Shown piece after piece: positions 1 through 6,949 of a stretch of 20,715 nt of DNA. Position 1 is the first letter of the stretch; the number at the start of each line of letters is the position of its first letter. The notes under the pieces were generated by a model. The model worked only from the letters and a program-made list of their open reading frames with translations, ran no database searches and was not told the origin of the DNA. Source of the stretch: an uncultured Paracoccus sp. (GTDB lineage: Bacteria; Pseudomonadota; Alphaproteobacteria; Rhodobacterales; Rhodobacteraceae); the NCBI RefSeq assembly GCF_946221145.1, contig NZ_CAMIOH010000034.1:1-20715 (forward strand). The letters are read 5' to 3'. Made by a program: the position numbers and the translations under genes.

Positions 1-112
1 CCGGGGCCGGGGCCGCATCCGGCTTGTCTATTGCCTGCGGGTGCATGAGACTGTCCCTCACGTCTTGCGCAGCCCGCGCGGGGCCATCGCGAAACCACAA
101 GGACAGACAGGC

Positions 113-1174
113 ATGACCCATCCCGATCCGTCGCTTGGGAAAGATGATGATTCCGATCTCACGCTCACCTCTCGGAAAGAACAGCATCTGGATGTGGTGC
201 TTGCGGGACAAGCGGGTGCGACGGTCACGACCGGGTTGGAAACGGTCCTGTTCGAACATGTCGCTCTGCCCGAAGTGTCATGGCACGATGTCGATTTGTC
301 CACCGAATTTCTGGGATATGCGATTGACGCCCCCGTGATGATCGGGTCCATGACCGGGGGACCAAGCCGCGCGGGCGCGATCAACCGCACCCTGGCGCAG
401 GTCTGCCAGCGGTTGCGCCTGCCGCTGGCGGTCGGATCGCAGCGGGTGATGATCGAGGGCGGCGTGGCGGCGGGCCTGGACGGCAGCCTGCGGCAGCTTG
501 CGCCCGACATCCCGATCCTGGCGAATTTCGGAGCGGCGCAGCTGAACCGGGGATTTGGCCGCGACCAGGCGCTGCGCGCGATCGAGGCGATCGACGCATC
601 GGCGCTGATCCTGCATCTCAATCCGCTGCAAGAGGCCGTCCAGGCCGAAGGCGACCGCGACTGGCGCGGCCTTGCCGCCCGGATCGGCGCCCTGGCCCGC
701 GACCTTCCGGTGCCGGTCGTGGTGAAGGAGGTCGGGATGGGCCTGTCCGCCAGCGTCGTGGCCCGCCTGGCGGACAAAGGCGTGACGGTCTTTGACGTGG
801 CCGGCGCAGGCGGCACCGACTGGGCCCGGGTCGAGGCCGCGCGCGCGCGCGACACTGCGGCCGCAGAGGTTGCCGCCTGTTTTGCAGGATGGGGCATCCC
901 CACCGCCGATGCGATCCGGGCGGCGCGGGCAGCCGCCCCCGACGCCACCATCATCGGATCGGGCGGCATCGTCACCGGGCTGGATGCCGCGCGCGCCATC
1001 CGGTTGGGCGCGGATATGGTGTCCCTGGCAGGAACGGTCCTCGCTTCGGCCCTGGACGGCCCCGAGACGTTGGAGCGGCAGTTGACGATTATCCTGCAAC
1101 AGTTGCGCACGGCCTGTTTCTGCACCGGCAGCACCGATCTGGACGCCCTGCGAAAGGCGCGGCTGCGTGTCTGA
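113..1174 (+). CDS. fni: Type II (FMN-dependent) isopentenyl-diphosphate delta-isomerase
   Basis: The 353-aa product interconverts IPP and DMAPP in the cytoplasm using reduced FMN, feeding isoprenoid synthesis. Family motifs are all visible: RKEQH at 21-25, SMTGG at 79-83, GSQR at 108-111, HLNPLQE at 168-174 (Gln173 and Glu174 match the family's catalytic and Mg-binding pair), KEVGMG at 205-210, GAGGTDW at 231-237 and the FMN-phosphate loop GSGG at 282-285. Length is normal for the family. I chose ATG 113 because AAGGA lies about 10 bases upstream and the protein then begins shortly before the conserved RK..H motif; an in-frame GTG at 41 would add 24 unconserved residues. It converges on the stress gene. 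In Paracoccus relatives type II idi sits with carotenoid or mevalonate genes, so the truncated left side may hold such genes (inference). The symbol idi2 is also used. Confidence 0.95.
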   Translation: MTHPDPSLGKDDDSDLTLTSRKEQHLDVVLAGQAGATVTTGLETVLFEHVALPEVSWHDVDLSTEFLGYAIDAPVMIGSMTGGPSRAGAINRTLAQVCQRLRLPLAVGSQRVMIEGGVAAGLDGSLRQLAPDIPILANFGAAQLNRGFGRDQALRAIEAIDASALILHLNPLQEAVQAEGDRDWRGLAARIGALARDLPVPVVVKEVGMGLSASVVARLADKGVTVFDVAGAGGTDWARVEAARARDTAAAEVAACFAGWGIPTADAIRAARAAAPDATIIGSGGIVTGLDAARAIRLGADMVSLAGTVLASALDGPETLERQLTIILQQLRTACFCTGSTDLDALRKARLRV

Positions 1175-1180
1175 CGGCAA

Positions 1181-1202
1181 GCGGCGCCCCGCAAGGCGCC
1201 GC
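1181..1202. terminator. Hairpin between convergent genes
   Basis: A perfect 8-bp inverted repeat (GCGGCGCC, six-base loop CCGCAA, GGCGCCGC) begins 7 bases after the isomerase stop and ends 8 bases before the stress-gene stop. It could act as a shared terminator for both converging transcripts. No T-tract follows on either strand, so it is not a canonical intrinsic terminator. Confidence 0.45.
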
Positions 1203-1210
1203 CTGTCACC

Positions 1211-1915
1211 TTACAGATCCCGGCCGGTGCCACGGCGGATCGCACCAGTGCTGTCGCGATTATCCTGAACCCCGACATCACTGGCGCTGTTGCCGACGGC
1301 ATCGTCCGCCCGATAGGCGCGGACGCGGGTCCGGCCATGGCTGCTGTCGCGCGTGCCGGGGCGGGGGCGATCCTGCGTGATGATGCCGTCAGCGGCGCGG
1401 ATGCCCCGCTGATCCGAATGCGCGCCGTATTCGTTATGCGCATCCAGGTCATCGGCGCGGGCGCCCACAAGCGTCCCGCCGACCAGGGATCCCGCCCCTG
1501 CCGATACGGCATAACCGCTGCCTTCGTATCCGCCCCAGCCTTCTGAACGCCAGTTCTCGGCGCGCTGATCCATGTCGATGCTGCCGTCGTCATCCAGGAT
1601 GTCGAGCGCCATGTCATGTTCCGCCGCCGCCAGATCCGTCGCCGTCACCAGATAGCCGCCGCGCGATAGCCCTTCGGCATAGGCGTAACGATCCTCATCC
1701 GGGAAGAAGAAATCGCCGAGCCTTTCCCAGAAACCCTTGTCCTCGCCATGGCGGGGGGTGGGGTTGTCCCCTCCGCCCGATACCAGCCTGATCCGGCCCG
1801 CGGAAATGCCCGCCTGCGCCAGGCGGTCCACAGCGCGCTGCGCATCGTCGCGGTTGTCGAACATGGCCGTGACCGAGGTTGCCCCCGTCGCGCCTGTGTC
1901 GTTGTCATAGCTCAT
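1211..1915 (-). CDS. General stress protein (YflT/GSP17M-like domain), C-terminally degenerate
   Basis: This is a cytoplasmic protein of 234 aa. The N-terminal ~115 residues match the general-stress-protein 17M/YflT-like family common in stress regulons: an alpha/beta start (AMFDNRDDAQRAVDRL), then GFWERLGDFFFPDEDRYAY, GGYLVTA and LDILDDDGSIDMDQRAENW. In many alphaproteobacterial relatives this domain is followed by a long DUF2382/YsnF domain. Here only a short match to its opening survives (SHGRTRVRAY), followed by about 40 low-complexity residues and the stop, so the second domain seems lost. I chose the ATG at 1915 because AAGGA lies 8 bases upstream on this strand; the ATG at 1921 would abut it directly. 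The molecular role of the family is not established. A candidate EcfG promoter lies upstream at 2055-2080. Confidence 0.8.
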   Translation of the reverse strand: MSYDNDTGATGATSVTAMFDNRDDAQRAVDRLAQAGISAGRIRLVSGGGDNPTPRHGEDKGFWERLGDFFFPDEDRYAYAEGLSRGGYLVTATDLAAAEHDMALDILDDDGSIDMDQRAENWRSEGWGGYEGSGYAVSAGAGSLVGGTLVGARADDLDAHNEYGAHSDQRGIRAADGIITQDRPRPGTRDSSHGRTRVRAYRADDAVGNSASDVGVQDNRDSTGAIRRGTGRDL

Positions 1916-2054
1916 CGTCATGGTCCTTGCGGTTGGATCGTGTCACGGGTGCAGCCATCGGACGGCCCCGTCCTGGAAGAGATGCGTTCTGCAAAGGCTT
2001 GCTCGTCATGGTGTCCTTTGCGACTGCGCCACCTCATGCGATCGGTCCGGGACC

Positions 2055-2080
2055 AACAGCCGGCGCCCCCCGGCCGTTCC
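2055..2080 (-). promoter_or_regulatory. Candidate EcfG-type promoter for the stress gene
   Basis: On the minus strand the sequence reads GGAAC, 17 bases, then TGTT. The alphaproteobacterial general-stress sigma factor EcfG recognises GGAAC-N16/17-CGTT, so only one base differs. It faces the general stress gene and would give a leader of roughly 130 bases. The fit of site and downstream function supports the call; it is sequence matching by eye only. Confidence 0.45.
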
Positions 2081-2153
2081 GTCCACTGCGGCATCCGGGC
2101 GAAAGACCGCCACAGCCGCGGGTCGGAGAGCACCGATGCATTGTCAGGCAAAC

Positions 2154-2161
2154 ATGGTTAA
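2154..2161 (-). promoter_or_regulatory. CtrA-type half-site
   Basis: The minus strand reads TTAACCAT, the well-known CtrA half-site of alphaproteobacteria. A second TTAA at the expected 7-base spacing is absent, so this is a weak candidate that could occur by chance. Confidence 0.2.
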
Positions 2162-2165
2162 CGCA

Positions 2166-2179
2166 CTGATCGTCATCAA
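2166..2179. promoter_or_regulatory. FNR/FnrL-type box
   Basis: CTGAT-CGTC-ATCAA matches the FNR consensus TTGAT-N4-ATCAA at 9 of 10 positions. In Rhodobacterales and Paracoccus this site binds FnrL/FnrP, or related CRP/FNR proteins such as NNR. It lies about 216 bases before the operon start codon and 251 before the stress-gene start, so either gene could be its target depending on the transcription start used. Confidence 0.4.
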
Positions 2180-2233
2180 AAATAGCAAAGCTTTTTGAAT
2201 ATCGAAGATGGTGCCGGGGCGGAATTAAAACTC

Positions 2234-2242
2234 TGTGGATAA
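2234..2242 (-). promoter_or_regulatory. Perfect DnaA-box 9-mer
   Basis: The minus strand reads TTATCCACA, the exact DnaA-box consensus, at the edge of the most AT-rich stretch of the window. It may be a DnaA regulatory site. A single box without rep or par genes is not enough to call an origin. Confidence 0.35.
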
Positions 2243-2247
2243 ATAAA

Positions 2248-2278
2248 AATGAAATCACCTTATTTCATTAAGAAATAA
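2248..2278. repeat. Two overlapping perfect inverted repeats (operator-like)
   Basis: AATGAAAT (2248-2255) and ATTTCATT (2262-2269) form a perfect 8-bp inverted repeat with a 6-base spacer. The right arm overlaps a second perfect repeat, TTATTTC (2260-2266) and GAAATAA (2272-2278), with a 5-base spacer. GAAAT therefore occurs at 2251, inverted at 2262 and again at 2272; the two direct copies are 21 bases apart, about two helical turns. The layout suits cooperative binding by a dimeric regulator just upstream of the operon. AT-rich DNA makes chance repeats more likely, so this remains a candidate. Confidence 0.4.
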
Positions 2279-2394
2279 ATGCTTTACTTTCCGATGCGCC
2301 GGAGTCATCCAATTATGCATTATCCTGCTTTTCATAATGATGTCTTCACGTCTGAACCGCTTGTCGCGGACTGACTTTTCATGGGTGCGCAAGG

Positions 2395-4632
2395 ATGCTG
2401 TCGCTGACTGACGGGTTTTCGATCGAGGGGGTCGATTTCTTTCGCGACGACGAAGCGAAGGAAACCTTCTACTACCTGCCCAACACCGTAGAGCTTGCCC
2501 GGAATGCGGACGACTCTCCGCAGTTCCAGTTCGTGCTGTATCAGGCCGGATTGCCGATCGAGGGCAAGCAGCAGGGCGGCGGCTTCATGGTCATGACCAC
2601 CGTGCTGACCGCGCCTGCCGACATCATCGGCCCCAAGGCCATGGACAAGGCGCAGCAGATCCTGCGGGCCGAGGCGCCGTCCCCGGGCGCGCCGATCCCG
2701 ACGCCGAAGATCCGGCCCGTCAATTTCACCAACGGCACCGCAGCCTTGCGCATCGCACGGGGTCCGGGAAACCAGCTGATCACCAATATCGACCTGGGCA
2801 AGCCGTCGCTGTTCGGGCGCAATACCCTGTCCATCGTCACCGACATGCCGTTCGAGGGTGCGCAGGTCTTTGCCGACGTGCTGCGCCAGGGCGGCGCCAT
2901 CGCGGCGGTCGAATACAACCTGGAATTCGAGGTGCGCCTGCCCGCCGTGGTGATCGAGGCGCATATCAGTTCGTCACGCGTCCGCAGCGTGGTGGCCACC
3001 TATACCACCCAACAGGTCGTGGACGAGGATTTCTGGGGCGGCGACACCACCACCGAGGTCCGCAAGCGCACCGGCTATTCTGAATTCCTGCGGGAAAACT
3101 CTCTGGTCGAGCTCGACATCCGCGCGGGTTCCGCCGAGGTCGAGCTGGACGACGACATGATCTCGGACCTGCGCGACTTCGCCCTGGGCGCGATGGACAA
3201 GTTCGTCAATGAACAATGGCTGAATGTCGGCGGCATCCTGACCCCCGAACAGCTGCAAAGCGAATGGCTGGAATTCGTCAAAGAGGATTTCGAGAAGAAC
3301 TTCGACCTGGTGCTGACCCAATCCGACGTGATCCTGCGCCAGTACAACCCCAGCGCCACCATCAATCCGGCCTTCATCGCGGCCGATGTCGCCGATTACC
3401 TGATCATCGTCGATACCATCGCCCACCCGTTCTTCAAGCGGCTGGAGGTCGATGTCTCGACCAGCTTCGATTTCGAGCGGTTTGCGGATTACGTCCACTC
3501 TATCGTCGTGGACCTGTCCTATGACAGCGCCGACGACACCGGGCGGCGGATCCAGAAATCCGAAAGCTTCATCTTCACCCAGGACGACCACAAGGCGCAG
3601 ACATTCATCACCGCCAAAGGCCGCAGCAACGAATACCAGGTCACCGCCGAGGTTCATTACCGCAATGGCCCGATCCTGAAGCAGCGGCTGCTGAACGCCA
3701 CGTCCGTCGAACCCGCGCAGGTCATCGCCGTCGCCAATCCGGGCGAGCTTGACGTGACCTTCTCTGCCCCCGCCGCAGGCTTTGACGACGACTTGCAGTC
3801 GATCGAGATCGAACTGGCCTATGAGGATCGCCGCAACAACGTCACCCCCTTCATCGAAGAACACAGCCTGACCAAGGACAAGCCGCAGGTCCAGATCAAG
3901 CGCCCGGTCTATTCGCCCGAGGTGAAGCCGTTCCGCTATCGCATCACGCATGTCTTCCAGACGCAGAAGGTCTCGACTCCCTGGCTGGAAGCGCCCGCGG
4001 GCACGACGAACATCAAGGTCTCCACCCCGTTCGAGGATGAACTGCGCCTGGACGTGGTGCCGTCCGCCGACTGGAACGAACTCAGCGGCATCCTGGTGGC
4101 GCTGACCTATGAAGACGCGGCCAATGACCTGCGCACCCAGCAGTCGCTGTTCTTCGCCCCCGAGGATGTCGGCAAGATCAAGACCTTCATCGCGCCGCTG
4201 AAGGATCCGGCCAGACGCAGTGTCAGCGTCGCGGAAACGCATCTGTTCAAGTCCGGCGCGGCCCGCAGCCTGGCCACGCGCAACATCGACGCGACCGGCG
4301 TGCCGGTGATCGTGGGCAATGCGCCGGGCGGCGTCTATCGGCTGACGGTCACGGCCGAGGATGTGGCGCTTGGCACCGAAGTGCGGCGGGTGACGGTGAC
4401 GCTGCGCTATGAGGATGCGGCGAACACCGTCACCGACACGCATGGCGCGGTGCTGCGCGATGCGGACGATACCTCGGTCTGGACGGTGGCCTTGGCGGAC
4501 CCGTCCCGGCTGGACTATACCTATCGCGTCGATTACGTCCTGGCCTCGGGCGAACGGATCACGGGTCAGGACCGGCCCGGCACCTTCACCAACCCCGACG
4601 ACTGGCTGTATATCGAACCCCCGGCGCCTTGA
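2395..4632 (+). CDS. Operon paralogue 1: N-terminal family domain plus four beta-sandwich-like repeats
   Basis: The 745-aa protein belongs to an unrecognised family present five times full-length in this operon; its function is unknown. The N-terminal domain (about 1-345) opens with the family pattern FFRDD...FYYLP (16-29), then GGGF at 61-64, and a strand-helix-strand unit near 137-180 (SLFGRNTLSI, EGAQVFADVL, VEYNLEF). The rest is four repeats anchored on Tyr-Asp/Glu motifs at Tyr376, 476, 572 and 672 (LSYDSAD, LAYEDRRN, LTYEDAAN, LRYEDAAN), 96-100 residues apart. I see no cysteine, signal peptide or membrane helix. The start is fixed by the MLS-type N-terminus shared with four paralogues and by an in-frame stop at 2353. 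AAGG directly abuts the ATG, so the ribosome site is poor. It heads the operon; the next gene follows after 16 bases. Confidence 0.85.
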   Translation: MLSLTDGFSIEGVDFFRDDEAKETFYYLPNTVELARNADDSPQFQFVLYQAGLPIEGKQQGGGFMVMTTVLTAPADIIGPKAMDKAQQILRAEAPSPGAPIPTPKIRPVNFTNGTAALRIARGPGNQLITNIDLGKPSLFGRNTLSIVTDMPFEGAQVFADVLRQGGAIAAVEYNLEFEVRLPAVVIEAHISSSRVRSVVATYTTQQVVDEDFWGGDTTTEVRKRTGYSEFLRENSLVELDIRAGSAEVELDDDMISDLRDFALGAMDKFVNEQWLNVGGILTPEQLQSEWLEFVKEDFEKNFDLVLTQSDVILRQYNPSATINPAFIAADVADYLIIVDTIAHPFFKRLEVDVSTSFDFERFADYVHSIVVDLSYDSADDTGRRIQKSESFIFTQDDHKAQTFITAKGRSNEYQVTAEVHYRNGPILKQRLLNATSVEPAQVIAVANPGELDVTFSAPAAGFDDDLQSIEIELAYEDRRNNVTPFIEEHSLTKDKPQVQIKRPVYSPEVKPFRYRITHVFQTQKVSTPWLEAPAGTTNIKVSTPFEDELRLDVVPSADWNELSGILVALTYEDAANDLRTQQSLFFAPEDVGKIKTFIAPLKDPARRSVSVAETHLFKSGAARSLATRNIDATGVPVIVGNAPGGVYRLTVTAEDVALGTEVRRVTVTLRYEDAANTVTDTHGAVLRDADDTSVWTVALADPSRLDYTYRVDYVLASGERITGQDRPGTFTNPDDWLYIEPPAP

Positions 4633-4648
4633 TGCGGGGGATGGTGCG

Positions 4649-6937
4649 ATGCTGTCCTTTGCCCCACCGATCCGGCTGATCGAAGGCCATCCGGTCTTTG
4701 CCGATCACCAGGACGCCGGCCTGTTCCATGTCCTGCCCGCCGCGCCGATGCTGGCGGATGCCCCGAACGGCGACCCGGCCTTCGGCCTGATGCGATACCT
4801 GGGCGACGGGCCGGGCGGGTCCGCCCTGGCCGGGGGGTTCCTGTCGCTGGCGACCGTTCTGGCCGTGCCCGCCCCGGCGCAGCGGCGGATCGCAGAGCGC
4901 CTGTCGGACGAACTGGGGCGGCCGGTCCGGCTGTCGCTGCCGCTGTTTGACGACGGTCAGGTGGAATTGACCCTGCTGGGCCAGGGCGCCGCCACCACGC
5001 CCGGCACCCCGTTCGAGGTGACGGTGCTGGGCAGCGCCCGCCCGTCGATGGCGGGCGACAACACCGCGACCTTCCAGATCGCGCTCAACGCCGCCGCCGC
5101 CGCCTTTGTCGAGGCGGGCGCGGGCGACCCGACCCTGCCCGCGCTTGTCGTCTATCGCATGGCGCTGTCGGGGCTGCACCCGGCCTATCGCGTCAGCGTG
5201 TCGGGCGACCTGTCGCGGCTGGAACGCGAACTGGACTCGCGGTTCCGGGCCAATGTCTGGTATGTCCGCGCCGACATCGCCGCGCAGACCCGCGATGCGG
5301 TGTCCACTGCGGGTGTGCGCGTCGATACCGTGGTCATGGACGGCCAGGTGGCGGACGATGCGGCGGCGGCGGAACGCGCCATGCTGGACTGGATCACCGA
5401 CAGCTATTTCGATCCCGCCTATGGCACGACGCCCCCGCCCGCGCCGACGCTGGTCGATTCCATCGCCGGGACGGTGACGGATCTGTTCGACACGCTGATG
5501 CCCGGCGCGTCCTTCAAGCTCAAGACCCGGCGCGAGACCGACATCCGCCAGATCGACGCCGTGCTGACCCGCACCACCGTCCGCCGCCGCGACCTGGTGT
5601 TCCAGGCGACGCTGGGGCACGAACTGTTCGCCCGCCGCCTGGACCCGGACGGCACCGAACGCCCCGGCTGGCCCGCCCTGCGCGACCGGATGATCGGCGG
5701 CGTCAACATCGCCTCGATCCCCCGGCGCGAGGTCCGGGTCGGCGTCCTGGACCGTTTCGCCAGCGACGGCCTGTTCGCGGTCGAGGTAGACCTGGCCCTG
5801 CCCGATCCCGGCGGCGCGGGCGACCTGCATCCCGAATCCCTGATCTTTCATGACGCCACCGATCGCCAGCTTTACGCGGTCAACCTGCTGGACGCGGATC
5901 CGGCGCTGCTGACCCGGCCCTATCGCTATCGGCTGCGCTGCCACTATGATCCCGCATCGGGTTTCGGCCAGCGGCCTGCGGAAACCGGGCCCTGGGTCGA
6001 AGGCCGGGCGGGCGAACTGATCGTGGATCCGCGCGTCGATGGTCCCTATCGCCTGCGCCAGCCGGTGATCGGCGTGGCGCCCGGCTTTCCCTTTGCGCAG
6101 TTTCCGCAGGTCACCGTCGATCTGCGCCGAATCGAGGGGGCCGAGGAAACGCAGCGCGCCATGCTGGCCCTGACCCCGGACCGGCCGGAAGCAGAATGGA
6201 CATTTCGCGGCCATGGCGCCGATCCGCAGCGGTTCGAATACCGGCTGCAATTCGAACGCCCGATGCCGCAGGGCGGGCCGGTCGTGCTGGACTGGCGCGC
6301 TGAATCCGGGTTGCGGATGACCCTGCCCGATCCGCTGCCGCATCGGCGCCGCGTCACCTTCTTCGCGGGCCTGCCCTGGGCCGAGGTGACAATGGCTTTC
6401 CTGGAAATCCGCTATGACGATGCCGCGAACGGGCTGCGCATCGACGAACGCATCACCCTGTCCGCCGACCAGCCGGTGATCGAACGCGATTATGCCATCG
6501 CCGATCCTGCGGTGGCCGCGCTGAGCTATCGGCTGACCGGGCTGATGCCGGGGCGCGGCTTCGTGCAGGGCGACTGGCGGGAAACCACCGACACGACCAT
6601 CGCCCTGGGCCGCGACCTGGTGGACATGCGCGCGGTCCGGTTCCGCGCCCTGGGCCTGCCCTTGTCCCGGCACCGCCTGTCACAGATGGAGATCCGGGCC
6701 GAGGCGCTTGGCCCCGACGGCGCGCTGCGCCACCAGCATCGGATCACCGTGGCGGGCGATCAGGCGGGGACCGATCTGGGCACCTGGACCTTTCCCCGCT
6801 TTGCCCCCGAAGTCGCGACGCTGCGCATCAAGGCCGACTGGCGCGACGAAAACGGCTTTCCCAACGGCAGCGGCTGGACCGACTGGACCCGCGATCTGGT
6901 CCTGGTCCGCGTGCCGCAGATGACGTTCCAGGCATAA
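4649..6937 (+). CDS. Operon paralogue 2: N-terminal family domain plus four repeats
   Basis: The 762-aa paralogue has unknown function. The N-terminus has VFADH (16-20) and FHVLP (26-30), GGFL at 62-65, the strand-helix-strand unit near 139-175 (ATFQIALNAA, VVYRMALSGL) and an ADI element at 208-210. A short linker with PPPAP (262-266) and a hydrophobic, helix-like stretch TLVDSIAGTVTDLFDTLM (267-284) precedes the repeats. Four repeats of 96-110 residues are anchored near 383, 493, 589 (IRYDDAANGL) and 685; the first, second and fourth have drifted from the consensus. I chose ATG 4649 because it gives the MLS start of the family and the earlier open frame overlaps gene 1 with foreign composition. 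The ribosome site (GGGGGA) is weak, suggesting coupling to gene 1, which stops 16 bases upstream. Confidence 0.85.
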   Translation: MLSFAPPIRLIEGHPVFADHQDAGLFHVLPAAPMLADAPNGDPAFGLMRYLGDGPGGSALAGGFLSLATVLAVPAPAQRRIAERLSDELGRPVRLSLPLFDDGQVELTLLGQGAATTPGTPFEVTVLGSARPSMAGDNTATFQIALNAAAAAFVEAGAGDPTLPALVVYRMALSGLHPAYRVSVSGDLSRLERELDSRFRANVWYVRADIAAQTRDAVSTAGVRVDTVVMDGQVADDAAAAERAMLDWITDSYFDPAYGTTPPPAPTLVDSIAGTVTDLFDTLMPGASFKLKTRRETDIRQIDAVLTRTTVRRRDLVFQATLGHELFARRLDPDGTERPGWPALRDRMIGGVNIASIPRREVRVGVLDRFASDGLFAVEVDLALPDPGGAGDLHPESLIFHDATDRQLYAVNLLDADPALLTRPYRYRLRCHYDPASGFGQRPAETGPWVEGRAGELIVDPRVDGPYRLRQPVIGVAPGFPFAQFPQVTVDLRRIEGAEETQRAMLALTPDRPEAEWTFRGHGADPQRFEYRLQFERPMPQGGPVVLDWRAESGLRMTLPDPLPHRRRVTFFAGLPWAEVTMAFLEIRYDDAANGLRIDERITLSADQPVIERDYAIADPAVAALSYRLTGLMPGRGFVQGDWRETTDTTIALGRDLVDMRAVRFRALGLPLSRHRLSQMEIRAEALGPDGALRHQHRITVAGDQAGTDLGTWTFPRFAPEVATLRIKADWRDENGFPNGSGWTDWTRDLVLVRVPQMTFQA

Positions 6938-6943
6938 GGAGGG
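6936..6943 (+). promoter_or_regulatory. Shine-Dalgarno overlapping the previous stop codon
   Basis: AAGGAGGG is the strongest ribosome site in the operon and lies 6 bases before ATG 6950. Its first two bases are the last two of the TAA stop of the preceding gene, so terminating ribosomes sit on the next start signal. Confidence 0.75.
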
Positions 6944-6949
6944 CGCGAC

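Larger units (their letters stand above)
1916..2394. other. Divergent intergenic region with AT-rich core
   Basis: These 479 gene-free bases separate the stress gene (leftward) from the large operon (rightward). Bases 1916 to about 2150 have the GC-rich composition of the rest of the window. Bases 2161-2340 have 65 G/C in 180 and 2221-2280 only 13 in 60, far below the coding DNA on either side. Short reading frames across it have no ribosome site or family resemblance. The candidate sites are listed separately. I found no convincing sigma-70 -35/-10 pair for the rightward operon; CATAAT at 2333-2338 is a possible -10 element without a recognisable -35. Confidence 0.7.

Noticed and set aside
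1..46. Possible 5' end of a leftward gene: minus-strand ATG at 46 with GAGGGA 7 bases upstream and 15 open codons to the edge.
   Set aside because: Only 15 codons are visible and no family is recognisable; a ribosome-like site next to an ATG can occur by chance.
41..112. GTG at 41 as an earlier isomerase start.
   Set aside because: The extra 24 residues have no family match and no ribosome site, whereas ATG 113 has AAGGA upstream.
3..116. Open frame ending in an ATGA overlap with the isomerase start, as if an upstream gene were coupled.
   Set aside because: The encoded residues are Cys- and Ser-rich and resemble an out-of-frame reading; GC-rich DNA rarely has stops.
1918..2258. Several short reading frames in the intergenic region, including one of 77 aa.
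   Set aside because: They overlap each other in different frames, have atypical composition, and lack ribosome sites.
2155..2280. A replication origin (DnaA box, AT-rich block, CtrA half-site).
   Set aside because: Only one perfect DnaA box, no iterons, and no dnaA, rep or par gene within the window.
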